From: Gammaproteobacteria bacterium
GTDB lineage: Bacteria > Pseudomonadota > Gammaproteobacteria > Steroidobacterales > XN24
DNA length: 64,000 nt
Assembly: GCA_024640085.1 (NCBI GenBank)
Contig: JAHEFR010000001.1
Coordinates: 186,001-250,000 of the forward strand
Direction: 5' to 3'
Made by a program: the position numbers and the translations under genes. Positions 41,451 through 48,854 of this stretch are shown in pieces (positions within the stretch are counted from its first letter, which is position 1; each line of letters starts with the position of its first letter). The notes beneath the pieces were generated by a model, which worked only from the letters and a program-made list of their open reading frames with translations, had not been told where the DNA came from and made no database searches.

Positions 41451-42347
41451 ATGTTCAGAGGCAGTTTGGTAGCCCTAGTGACGCCCATGACGGCGGACGG
41501 GGCGCTTGATTTTACAGCCCTGGACCGGTTGCTGGAGTTTCATATCGCCGCGGGCACGGACGCGGTGGTTATCGCTGGCACCACTGGCGAAGCCCCGACC
41601 CTGGAGGCTGATGAACTGGAGGCGCTCGTGGCCCGAGCCGTCGCGACCTGCGGCGATCGCATGCCAGTGATCGGTGGCAGCGGCAGCAACTGCACCCGCA
41701 AGACCGTGGACCTGACCCGCCGGGTGCGACGGGCCGGGGCCAAGGCTGCGCTGGTCGTGACTCCCTACTACAACAAGCCGCCCCAGCGGGGGCTGGAATC
41801 CCACTACCGGGCCGTGGCGGACCAGGGGGGACTCCCGGTCATCATGTATAACGTGCCCGGCCGCACGGGCTGCGACCTGCAGCCGGAGACGGCCGCGGCA
41901 TTGGCCAGCCACCCGGGGTTGGTAGGCCTCAAGGAAGCGACGCCGGATCTGGCGCGGCTGGCCCGGCTCCGGGAACTGTGCCCGGAAGACTTTTGCCTGC
42001 TGAGCGGTGACGACGCGACTTCCCTGGGATTCATCCTCGGCGGAGGGCAGGGGGTCATTTCGGTGACCGCCAATGCCGCGCCCCGGCTGATTAAGGGAAT
42101 GTGCCAGGCCGCCCTGGCGGGAGAGGAACGGAAGGCCCGGATGATCGACGAACGACTGAAAGACCTGCATGCTGCCTTGTTCTGCGAGCCTAATCCCATT
42201 CCCGTCAAGTGGGTGGTGAAGGCTCTGGGACTGATCAGCGCAGGGATCCGCTTGCCGTTGTCCTGGATGGCGACCGAGCATGAGGCGCGGGTCCGTGCCG
42301 CCATGGAGAAGGCTGGACTCGGCGAACCGGCCCCGGACAACCCTTGA
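41451..42347 (+). CDS. dapA: 4-hydroxy-tetrahydrodipicolinate synthase
   Basis: The first committed enzyme of lysine/diaminopimelate synthesis, condensing pyruvate with aspartate semialdehyde. The 298-residue barrel has the Schiff-base K161 (VGLKEAT), Y133 and R138 (MYNVPGRTG), and T44-T45 (AGTTGEAPT), the same numbering as in E. coli. The ATG at 41451 gives the standard MFRGSLVALVTP; an open frame upstream crosses the promoter. Its stop overlaps the next gene's TTG start. Confidence 0.98.
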   Translation: MFRGSLVALVTPMTADGALDFTALDRLLEFHIAAGTDAVVIAGTTGEAPTLEADELEALVARAVATCGDRMPVIGGSGSNCTRKTVDLTRRVRRAGAKAALVVTPYYNKPPQRGLESHYRAVADQGGLPVIMYNVPGRTGCDLQPETAAALASHPGLVGLKEATPDLARLARLRELCPEDFCLLSGDDATSLGFILGGGQGVISVTANAAPRLIKGMCQAALAGEERKARMIDERLKDLHAALFCEPNPIPVKWVVKALGLISAGIRLPLSWMATEHEARVRAAMEKAGLGEPAPDNP

Positions 42348-43078
42348 ATTCTCCGCTGAGATTTGTCGGCGCAATTGTCCTGGCCGCTCTGGCGGCGCCC
42401 GGGTGCAGCTTGTTCAAGGATTCCGACAAGCCCGATTGCGACGTCCACAGGGACTACCAGCACGCCAAGACAGAACAGCCCCTGCGTGTGCCCAGTGGAC
42501 TCGAGGAGCCCCCGGCGACCGGCAACATGCCGCTGCCGTCTGGCCCCAGGGAGGCGGTGTCGGTCGGTCCGGACGGAAAGTGCCTGCCGTTTCCGCCAAG
42601 CTACTATGCCAAAGCCGGCCAGACTAACGATCCCAACCTGCCAGTGGCCCAGGAGATTGGTGCCCCCGAGGGCGGTGGCGCGGCCGCAGGCGACCAGGCC
42701 CCCCTGATCAGCGGCGCCTCGGTGCTCACCAACGAGGTGGCGGGGTTTCTGCGTTTCTGGGCTGAGGTGTGGTCGTCAAGGAACGCCGAGGATTACTTCC
42801 GCTTCTACGCCTCCGACTTCGCTCCCCCCGGTTATGACGATAACGAAGAGTGGAGATTCACTCAGCGCGAACGATTCAAGGTCCCCGCGGTCACCGGGAT
42901 CGAGCTGAATTCAGTGGAGGCCACGGCCCAACCGGACGGTAGCGTCAAGGCAAAGTTCGTGCAGCACTTCGGCGTCTCGCCGGACATCCGGTCCGTTCTG
43001 AAGGAGATGGACCTGAAAAAGGGTGGCGAGATGGGAGGTTGGACGATCACCAGCGAGCGGATCCTCGATGTCCTGTGA
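42344..43078 (+). CDS. Lipoprotein in the bamC position with NTF2-like C-terminal domain
   Basis: A 244-residue lipoprotein: hydrophobic N-terminus with lipobox LAAPG-C21, then a ~100-residue Pro/Gly-rich region (PLRVPSGLEEPP, SYYAKAG), and at ~130-244 a compact domain (FLRFWAEVWSSRNAEDYFRFYASDF) like the NTF2/SnoaL-type domains found beside L,D-transpeptidases. The start is TTG, overlapping the dapA stop (TTGA). E. coli bamC follows dapA, and the N-terminal leader recalls BamC, but the helix-grip domains of BamC are not seen. I would not name it bamC. It is probably an envelope protein of unknown function. Confidence 0.8.
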   Translation: MNSPLRFVGAIVLAALAAPGCSLFKDSDKPDCDVHRDYQHAKTEQPLRVPSGLEEPPATGNMPLPSGPREAVSVGPDGKCLPFPPSYYAKAGQTNDPNLPVAQEIGAPEGGGAAAGDQAPLISGASVLTNEVAGFLRFWAEVWSSRNAEDYFRFYASDFAPPGYDDNEEWRFTQRERFKVPAVTGIELNSVEATAQPDGSVKAKFVQHFGVSPDIRSVLKEMDLKKGGEMGGWTITSERILDVL

Positions 43079-43092
43079 TCCGTTGCATCAAC

Positions 43093-43098
43093 TATAAG
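43093..43098 (+). promoter_or_regulatory. Candidate tRNA-Ser -10 box
   Basis: TATAAG followed by a GC-rich stretch (GCTCCGG) stands 30 bases before the tRNA. The GC-rich discriminator is typical of stable-RNA promoters, but no clear -35 is seen. Confidence 0.35.
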
Positions 43099-43128
43099 GC
43101 TCCGGTAAAGTCCATCGCCCCAAGCGTC

Positions 43129-43219
43129 GGAGAGGTGGCCGAGCGGTCGAAGGCGCTTGCTTGGAAAGCAAGTTTACGGTAACCCCGTAACGCGGGTTCG
43201 AATCCCGCCCTCTCCGCCA
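43129..43219 (+). tRNA. tRNA-Ser (anticodon GGA)
   Basis: A 91-base class II tRNA. The acceptor stem pairs GGAGAGG (43129-43135) with CCTCTCC (43209-43215), followed by G73 and an encoded CCA. The anticodon stem-loop is CTTGC-TTGGAAA-GCAAG with anticodon GGA, reading UCC/UCU. A long variable arm (ACGGTAACCCCGT region) and the T loop GGTTCGAATCC are as expected for serine. Confidence 0.97.
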
Positions 43220-43253
43220 AATTCTCACACTCACCTGAGAAGTTTGGCTTTTA
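43216..43253 (+). terminator. Intrinsic terminator of tRNA-Ser
   Basis: A strong hairpin begins in the tRNA 3' end: GCCAAATTCTCA (43216-43227) pairs with TGAGAA-g-TTTGGC (43236-43248) around an eight-base loop, and TTTTA follows. One base is bulged. Confidence 0.75.
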
Positions 43254-43604
43254 CCCCCCGCCACGCTGAAAATACCGCTCAAACCGCGCCATGAATTTCT
43301 GGCGCTCTTGCGTCCAGAGCCCCAAAAACGTGAACCGCGCCTCGAGGTAGGGCAGCCGCAGTGAGGCGATGGTGCGGTACCGCTGGGGGCCGAGGTCGAT
43401 GATCACGGTACGGTCACCGTCTCCGATCCGCACCGGCGAATGTTTTCTGACATACATCGGTCCGACGGGTATCAGCCACTCAGTCATCCGAGAGAGAATG
43501 CGGACGACAACGGGACCGTCTGGATCTCGACAGCGGTCGATTCTTCGCAGGAATCCAGTCAATGCGCTTAGGTAACGGTCTTTTCTTGGCAAAGGGGGGG
43601 TCAT
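43251..43604 (-). CDS. Hypothetical protein, antiparallel to tRNA-Ser
   Basis: A possible 117-residue protein that I do not recognise. It is basic and aromatic (VRKHSPVRIGDGDRTVII, YLEARFTFLGLWTQERQKF), without signal or membrane segments. Its ATG at 43604 overlaps the ATG of the GFA gene on the other strand (CATG at 43602-43605), which is unusual, and it has no visible ribosome site. The stop lies in the tRNA terminator. Third codon positions are GC-rich in its second half, which supports coding, but it could be spurious. Confidence 0.4.
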   Translation of the reverse strand: MTPPLPRKDRYLSALTGFLRRIDRCRDPDGPVVVRILSRMTEWLIPVGPMYVRKHSPVRIGDGDRTVIIDLGPQRYRTIASLRLPYLEARFTFLGLWTQERQKFMARFERYFQRGGG

Positions 43605-43998
43605 GACAATCACCGGCGGGTGCTTCTGCGGGCGAGTCCGATATGAGGTGGCTGCGCCCCTTTTCAATGCGAGAAGCTGTCACTGTTCGCGTTGCAGAAA
43701 GGCCTTCAGCGGAGCAGGATCGGCCTACGCGGAAGTCGTGCCGGGGTCCTTCTCATGGGCGGTCGGCGAGGAATCGTTGAGGCGTTACGAATCGGCGCCG
43801 GGATGGGGGCTGTGCTTCTGCGGTACTTGCGGCACCACCCTTTGCGGACTTCACCAGGGCGCCGTGCACGGCGTCACACTGGGTAGCATTGACGGCGATC
43901 CCGGCATCGAGATCGCGATGCATATCTTTGTTGGTTCGAAAGCCCCGTGGGACCACATCGGGGGTACGGCGCCGCAGTTTGATGAGATGCCGGAATGA
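43603..43998 (+). CDS. GFA-family (glutathione-dependent formaldehyde-activating-like) zinc protein
   Basis: A 131-residue GFA/Mss4-fold protein. The cysteine sets are all present: GGCFCGRVRY, CHCSRCRK and CFCGTCGTTL, which bind zinc. Members bind glutathione-formaldehyde adducts or act as carbon-sulfur lyases; most are uncharacterised. A G-rich ribosome site (AAAGGGGGGG) lies just before the ATG. It starts the plus-strand small-gene block downstream of tRNA-Ser. Confidence 0.9.
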   Translation: MTITGGCFCGRVRYEVAAPLFNARSCHCSRCRKAFSGAGSAYAEVVPGSFSWAVGEESLRRYESAPGWGLCFCGTCGTTLCGLHQGAVHGVTLGSIDGDPGIEIAMHIFVGSKAPWDHIGGTAPQFDEMPE

Positions 43999-44071
43999 GA
44001 CAGGAGGCAGTTTCCCGCCCGTTGCCGGCCTGCGCCACGCACAATGATCGAGCCAAGAGGGAGCTATAGCG

Positions 44072-44668
44072 ATGAATGGGAGAAGGGAGATGCCCAAGCG
44101 CGCCGACTTTACCAGTATCGAACAAGGCACGAAGCGCGATTGGGAGATCATAAGCGCCCGGTTTTCAGAACATGCGAAGGAACTTCCGGACCGCATACTG
44201 GCCCACCTGCGTTTGCTGGACGGTGACTTCGGGGGATTCCCCGTGGACCGTCTGCAGCACTCGCTGCAGACAGCGACCCTGGCCCATCGCGACGGCCGTG
44301 ACGAGGAATACGTGGTCTGCGCTCTCCTGCATGACATTGGCGATACCCTGGGGCCGTACAACCACGCCGATGTCGCGGCTGCCATCCTGAAGCCGTTCGT
44401 GTCCGAGGCGAACCACTGGATGGTTGAGCACCATGGGATCTTCCAGGGCTACTACTTCTTCCACCACATAGGCATGGATCGTGACATGCGGGAAGCGTTC
44501 CGCGGTGATCCCGGTTTCGGGCAGACGGAGGAGTTCTGTGCCCGCTACGACGGGCCCGCCTTCGACCCGGACGGAGAAACCCTTCCGCTGGAATTCTTCG
44601 AGCCCATGTTGCGTCGCGTCTTCGCCCAGCCGAGGGACTCGATCTACCGGTCCGCTCTGGATAAGTGA
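44072..44668 (+). CDS. HD-domain protein, possible mixed-valent diiron oxygenase (PhnZ/TmpB-like)
   Basis: A 198-residue all-helical HD-domain protein. Candidate metal ligands are H63 (QHSLQTATLA), H87-D88 (LLHDIGD), H98 (YNHAD), H120 or H121 (VEHHG) and D160 (ARYDG). The set of four His and two Asp recalls diiron HD oxygenases such as PhnZ and TmpB, which cleave C-P or C-N bonds, rather than phosphohydrolases; this is an inference. GAGGGAG lies eight bases before the start. No phosphonate genes are nearby. Confidence 0.82.
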   Translation: MNGRREMPKRADFTSIEQGTKRDWEIISARFSEHAKELPDRILAHLRLLDGDFGGFPVDRLQHSLQTATLAHRDGRDEEYVVCALLHDIGDTLGPYNHADVAAAILKPFVSEANHWMVEHHGIFQGYYFFHHIGMDRDMREAFRGDPGFGQTEEFCARYDGPAFDPDGETLPLEFFEPMLRRVFAQPRDSIYRSALDK

Positions 44669-44787
44669 ATGCTCAAAACCCGCGGAACTCTTGTCACGCT
44701 CTGGCGCGAGCGAACGCAAAAGCCGTATCCGCAGCCGGATCGCCCGGCCCTGATCATGTACGAGGATTCAATTGGAGGGGAGGCTGA

Positions 44788-45195
44788 ATGCTCCGGATAA
44801 GAGGCTTGGATCATGTCGTGATTAGAGCGAAAGACATGGAAGCGATGATCGGGTTCTACCGCGACGTTCTTGGATGTACGGTGGAGCGGGAGTCGTCGCC
44901 CGAATTCGGACTGGTGCAGTTGCGCGCCGGGGAATCATTGATCGATATCGTCTCGGTCGACGGAGAACTCGGGCGGAAGGGGGGTGCTGCGCCAGGCAGG
45001 GAAGGGCGGAATATGGATCACTTCTGCGTGAGCCTGGATGGCTTCGAGGAGGAGGAGATCCGCGCGCATCTGTCCCGATTCGGTGTTCGGGGCAGCGCTC
45101 TCGAGACCCGATATGGCGCCCAGGGCAATGGTCCGTCAATATACGTACGAGACCCCGAAGGAAACACCGTCGAGTTGAAGGGACCTCCCGACTGA
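44788..45195 (+). CDS. VOC-family (glyoxalase/dioxygenase-fold) protein
   Basis: A 135-residue single-module vicinal oxygen chelate protein: IRGLDHVVIRAKDMEAMIGFYRD at the N-terminus and YVRDPEGNTVELKG at the C-terminus, with candidate metal ligands H9, H98-area (NMDHFCV) and E132. It has a very good ribosome site (GGAGGGGAGG). The substrate is unknown. It stands 119 bases after the HD gene, so the two need not be one operon. Confidence 0.9.
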   Translation: MLRIRGLDHVVIRAKDMEAMIGFYRDVLGCTVERESSPEFGLVQLRAGESLIDIVSVDGELGRKGGAAPGREGRNMDHFCVSLDGFEEEEIRAHLSRFGVRGSALETRYGAQGNGPSIYVRDPEGNTVELKGPPD

Positions 45196-45347
45196 GATCG
45201 GCGCCGATGAAGGACATTCCCTATCGCTGACCGGCCCGGGCACCTGGGGGTTGACCTCCCACCGGGGATCGCTGCGAATGGCAAGCCCCATGCGCAGCGG
45301 ATCAGGCCAGACGTCGAGGCCCGGGAAACTGTGATGAGCCGCTGGAC

Positions 45348-45830
45348 ATGCCAATGAAAGACAACAATCTGATCACTAATTTGTCCGAGCCCCTCACCGA
45401 CGCTGGTGGTAACGGAAGGAAGTTCGAATTTCGCAGGCGCCGCCTCGGAGAATCGATCGGCCTGCAGAAACTGGGCTGCAGCGTCTACGTCGTCCCGCCC
45501 GGCAAGTGCGCGTTCCCATACCACGCTCATTCCCTGACCGAGGAGATGGTCATCGTCCTGGAAGGCTCGGGCACCTTGCGCCACGACGGCCGGGAATATC
45601 CCATCGAGGCGGGGGACGTGATTTCCGCCCCGGTCGGGGAGGCCCATCAGATTGTGAATATTTCCGGGGAGGACCTGCGTTATCTTTGCATCTCGACCGC
45701 CGAGACCGTCGATGTGGTGACCTACCCCGACTCCGGTAAGGTCGGAGCCTACTCGGAGGCCTACGGTGAGACGCTCTGGCACATGACCCGGCTCGGCGAT
45801 GCGACCGATTACTACGACGGCGAGGAATAA
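45348..45830 (+). CDS. Cupin-domain protein
   Basis: A 160-residue single-cupin protein. Cupin motif 1 is in PYHAHSLTEEMVIVLEGSG, with His-x-His and Glu ligands, and motif 2 in GDVISAPVGEAHQIVN. The C-terminal VVTYPDSGKVGAYSE resembles the cupins annotated as COG3837-like. Starts at 45348 and 45354 are both possible; no strong ribosome site is seen. It may be an isomerase, dioxygenase or sugar-binding sensor. It precedes a second, smaller cupin. Confidence 0.88.
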   Translation: MPMKDNNLITNLSEPLTDAGGNGRKFEFRRRRLGESIGLQKLGCSVYVVPPGKCAFPYHAHSLTEEMVIVLEGSGTLRHDGREYPIEAGDVISAPVGEAHQIVNISGEDLRYLCISTAETVDVVTYPDSGKVGAYSEAYGETLWHMTRLGDATDYYDGEE

Positions 45831-45911
45831 TCCGGACGCCGGAACCGAGGTGATATTCGATTCTATTTGACGCCGCGGACCACCCGTTAAACGAATGGCT
45901 TGCCCCGGTCT

Positions 45912-46238
45912 ATGTCCCGTACAGGAAGGCTTGAGGTGCAGACAGGGGACGAAACGATCATCAGAACCGCGGATGTAAGCGTCCGCATATTGACGCTCGA
46001 ACCGGGGGAAATGGGACCCTGGCATTTCCACACGGAGGTCGTGGATAACATGTTTTGCCTGTCCGGGACCATTGCTGTGCATCTGAGAGATCCGGGTGAG
46101 GAATGTGTGCTGGCAGCCGGACACCGCCTCGAGGTCCAGCCGGGACGGACGCACCGGGTTGCCAACACAGGTGTCGAGATGGCCAGCTACCTGCTGGTGC
46201 AGGGCGTCGGGAAGTATGACTTCAACGTCGTCGATTGA
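45912..46238 (+). CDS. Small cupin protein
   Basis: A 108-residue cupin: motif 1 PWHFHTEVVDNMFCLSG, with His-x-His but no Glu in the usual place (Val-Asp instead), and motif 2 LEVQPGRTHRVAN. A TTG at 45900 is also in frame. It follows the other cupin by 81 bases. The function is unknown; related proteins are often annotated as quercetin dioxygenase-like. Confidence 0.82.
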   Translation: MSRTGRLEVQTGDETIIRTADVSVRILTLEPGEMGPWHFHTEVVDNMFCLSGTIAVHLRDPGEECVLAAGHRLEVQPGRTHRVANTGVEMASYLLVQGVGKYDFNVVD

Positions 46239-46356
46239 GGAACGAAGCGCCCCGGAACCGCGTGGAGGGGGATCGGAGACTGACGACGGAGACCTCCCGC
46301 GATCCGGGCCGGGTACCACGGGCGGCAGCGGCAGGTGCTTGCGGCGCTGGCGGGCC

Positions 46357-46692
46357 ATGCGCCGTGCCCAGGTCAGGGTGCTGCTGACAGTCGCCGGATT
46401 CCCAGTGCGTGTGCTTGCTCAGGAATTGAATGCCACGATCATCTGGCTTTTCGTCGGGGCCCCGCTTATCGCGATCATGGCAACTGTGGTGGCGGGCCTC
46501 GTTGCGCAGAGCTGGAAGGTTCTGGCCACCGGTGTCGGTTCGATCGTATTCTGGATCGCCTGGTACTGGGTCGCCGCGCAGTACGCGGAGAGAGATGTCC
46601 TGTTCTGGATACCCATTGTAGCGATTCACGTTCAGGCCGCGGCCAGCGCGGGATGGCTGCTCTGGCGCCTTGTAAGGCGGACTGCTCAGTGA
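46357..46692 (+). CDS. Small hypothetical membrane protein
   Basis: A 111-residue protein with three hydrophobic helices: ~24-47 (IIWLFVGAPLIAIMATVVAGL), ~52-72 (VLATGVGSIVFWIAWYWVA) and ~80-103. I do not recognise the family. The frame is open upstream to 46096, but the hydrophobic pattern starts only here. Basic residues at both ends suggest an inner-membrane protein. Confidence 0.55.
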   Translation: MRRAQVRVLLTVAGFPVRVLAQELNATIIWLFVGAPLIAIMATVVAGLVAQSWKVLATGVGSIVFWIAWYWVAAQYAERDVLFWIPIVAIHVQAAASAGWLLWRLVRRTAQ

Positions 46693-46828
46693 CAGCAGAC
46701 GACCCGCGTCATCGGGTACCCGAGCGTGCGCAAGCACCCGCCAAGCGACGCGACCGGTTCTGCGGTCGCCTCGTCGCCCGTCAATGCCTGAAAAGTATCG
46801 TTGTTCCATGTGTCGAGACTCAAGACGA

Positions 46829-47557
46829 ATGAAATTCAACAGCCCCCTGAGCCCCGACAAGGCGGACCGCCTGATCCGTCTGCTGGACCTGGGGCGGGAC
46901 GGCCGCGTGCTCGATGCAGGCTGTGGTCAGGGAGAGTTCCTCATCCGCGTGATAGAACTCACGGGTGCCTCTGGTCTTGGTATGGACGTTGACTCCGGTT
47001 CGATTGTGGCGGCCCGGAAGAATGCCGAGGGCAGGGTTCAGGCGCAGCGGTGCGAGTTCCGGGTGTCCGACGCGCAGGATGAGGTACCGCAGGACGGCTC
47101 GTTGGACGTGGCCGTCTGCCTGGGTTCGACCCACGCCTTCGGGATGGGGGAAGCGGCCTATCCAAACACGATCAGGCGACTGTCCAGGGCTGTCCGGCCA
47201 GGCGGCCGGATTCTGGTGGGCGAGGGGTACTGGAAGACACCACCGGCGTCCGAGTACCTGGAACTGATCGGTGAGCCGGTCGGGATCTACCGGGATCATG
47301 CGGCCAATGTTTCATTTGCAGAGGGGCAGGGTCTGGTTCCCCTTTACGCTGCTGTTAGCAATGACGACGAGTGGGATCATTTCGAATGGACGCACCGGAT
47401 GAGGATCGAGCTTGAGTCGGTTCTCCATCCCGGCGACCCGGAGGTCAAGGCGAAGGTCCGGAGGAGCCGCGTCTGGCGGGACGGATACGTCCGTTGGGGC
47501 CGCTCGACCATGGGCTTCGGGTTCTACCTGTTCATGAATCCCCGTGTGGCAATATGA
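46829..47557 (+). CDS. SAM-dependent methyltransferase (class I)
   Basis: A 242-residue Rossmann-fold methyltransferase. The AdoMet motif is VLDAGCGQGEF (~27-37), followed by GLGMDVD, and the post-motifs SLDVAVCLGSTHAF and VRPGGRILVGEGYW. The start at 46829 gives MKFNSPLSPDKADRLI, which looks like a natural N-terminus; an in-frame ATG at 46784 adds 15 residues with a CSMC pair. Its substrate is unknown. Confidence 0.88.
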   Translation: MKFNSPLSPDKADRLIRLLDLGRDGRVLDAGCGQGEFLIRVIELTGASGLGMDVDSGSIVAARKNAEGRVQAQRCEFRVSDAQDEVPQDGSLDVAVCLGSTHAFGMGEAAYPNTIRRLSRAVRPGGRILVGEGYWKTPPASEYLELIGEPVGIYRDHAANVSFAEGQGLVPLYAAVSNDDEWDHFEWTHRMRIELESVLHPGDPEVKAKVRRSRVWRDGYVRWGRSTMGFGFYLFMNPRVAI

Positions 47558-47614
47558 CAGTAAGCGACCCATAACATGCGAGGCAGCATCCGGTAGGGCG
47601 CTGGGGAGGTGAAT

Positions 47615-47839
47615 ATGGGCTGGCTTCAGAGAATTCATGGACCGATAGCAGGTGGCTCGATGGCGTCGACAGCCTACAAAGGTCGGCGGCAGCGTCATCG
47701 CGCGGGGCCGCTGACGCCGAATATTCTCCTGGCCAGCCTCGGCTGGTCCTTCCTCATCGCCGCCGGGCCCCTCCCGGCGCGGCTCTTGCGAGTGGTTCGA
47801 TCGGCGATCCGTCGACCCATCCTCGTGGCGACAGGCTGA
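47615..47839 (+). CDS. Possible small hypothetical protein
   Basis: A 74-residue frame in the spacer before the DUF2269 gene. GGGGAGG lies five bases before the ATG, the main support. There is one hydrophobic stretch (NILLASLGWSFLIAAG) and many Arg residues. It matches nothing I know and may be spurious. Confidence 0.3.
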   Translation: MGWLQRIHGPIAGGSMASTAYKGRRQRHRAGPLTPNILLASLGWSFLIAAGPLPARLLRVVRSAIRRPILVATG

Positions 47840-47848
47840 ATTGCGCCC

Positions 47849-48319
47849 ATGTACCTGTGGCTCAAGCTGATCCACGTGCTGGCCGTCGTGGCTTTTCTCG
47901 GCAACATCACCACCGGGCTCATCTGGCACGCCCATGCCGCCCGCAGTGGCGATTCGCGACTGCTGGTACACACTATGGATGGCATCATCCGCAGCGACCG
48001 GCTGATCACCGTGCCTGGCGTCATTGTGATTATTCTCAGCGGCGTCGGCGCAGCCATCGTTGGCGGCTACCCGATCCTGGGCACACCATGGATATTGTGG
48101 TCCCTCATACTGTTCGGTGTCTCCGGCCTCGTTTTCTCCCTGCGTATCGCCCCTCTCCAGAGGCAGCTCCTTCATCTGGCCCGGACAAGCAGCCACTCCG
48201 GCCAGTTCGACCGGGAAAGCTACCAGCGCCTTGCCCGGGCCTGGGAACTGTGGGGCGCGGTGGGGCTGCTGACGCCGGCTGCGGCACTCGTGCTCATGGT
48301 GCTGAAGCCGGGCTTCTAG
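47849..48319 (+). CDS. DUF2269-family integral membrane protein
   Basis: A 156-residue inner-membrane protein with four hydrophobic helices. The first (LKLIHVLAVVAFLGNITTGL) carries a histidine that is conserved in the DUF2269/CopD-like group, and RSDRLITVPGVIVIILSG follows. Related proteins have been suggested to bind haem or copper; this is not established. It stands alone on the plus strand. Confidence 0.8.
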   Translation: MYLWLKLIHVLAVVAFLGNITTGLIWHAHAARSGDSRLLVHTMDGIIRSDRLITVPGVIVIILSGVGAAIVGGYPILGTPWILWSLILFGVSGLVFSLRIAPLQRQLLHLARTSSHSGQFDRESYQRLARAWELWGAVGLLTPAAALVLMVLKPGF

Positions 48320-48502
48320 GGTCCGGTGCATCACCGCAAGAAGGCGGGGGCCAGTCGCCCGCGGTGCATAGGCTCTTTCCCCCAGCTTCCATACCGCGCG
48401 GCGGCTTCCGATCTCCGGCAGGCGCCCGGCGGCGGGCAACGGCCCGACTAACCTCTCCGGCCGGCGTCGATTCGCTGGTAAGCTTCCCCGGCGGGAGATG
48501 GC

Positions 48503-48820
48503 ATGCGGATGGAAGGCTGGTTCTACAAGGATCTTGGCGACGCAATGCTGGCCGGCGAGGCGCTGGACCAAATCGATAGGCTGTTCCAGTCCAGCGGCAG
48601 TTCCGTCAGGCGCCCGGGGACGCTGGCGGTGTTCGTGAGACACTGTTCGGAGGGCCGCCTGCATTGCCGGGTGGAGGTGTTCTTCCCGCCGCCGGCGGCG
48701 GCTTTGGCGGAGGCGTTCGGCGCCCGGCCATGCGCCCGGCCTTCGGCGGACAACCTGAGCTTGCTGGTCGGACCGGAAGGCGCGTGGTCGGAGTTCTTCC
48801 CAGAGCGTCGTCCCCGCTAG
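48503..48820 (+). CDS. Hypothetical protein upstream of the channel gene
   Basis: A 105-residue protein without recognised domains. It starts MRMEGWFYKDLGDAMLAG and contains GTLAVFVRHCSEGRLHC, an alternating beta-like stretch. GGGAG lies a few bases before the ATG. It is 34 bases upstream of the channel gene and could be co-transcribed. There is no signal or membrane segment. Confidence 0.6.
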   Translation: MRMEGWFYKDLGDAMLAGEALDQIDRLFQSSGSSVRRPGTLAVFVRHCSEGRLHCRVEVFFPPPAAALAEAFGARPCARPSADNLSLLVGPEGAWSEFFPERRPR

Positions 48821-48854
48821 CCGGCTCCCGGACGGCTCGATACAAAGGATTCCC

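Noticed and set aside
43129-48820. tRNA-Ser as an integration site with a second att copy
   Set aside because: The tRNA 3' sequence was not seen again in the window, and there is no integrase gene.
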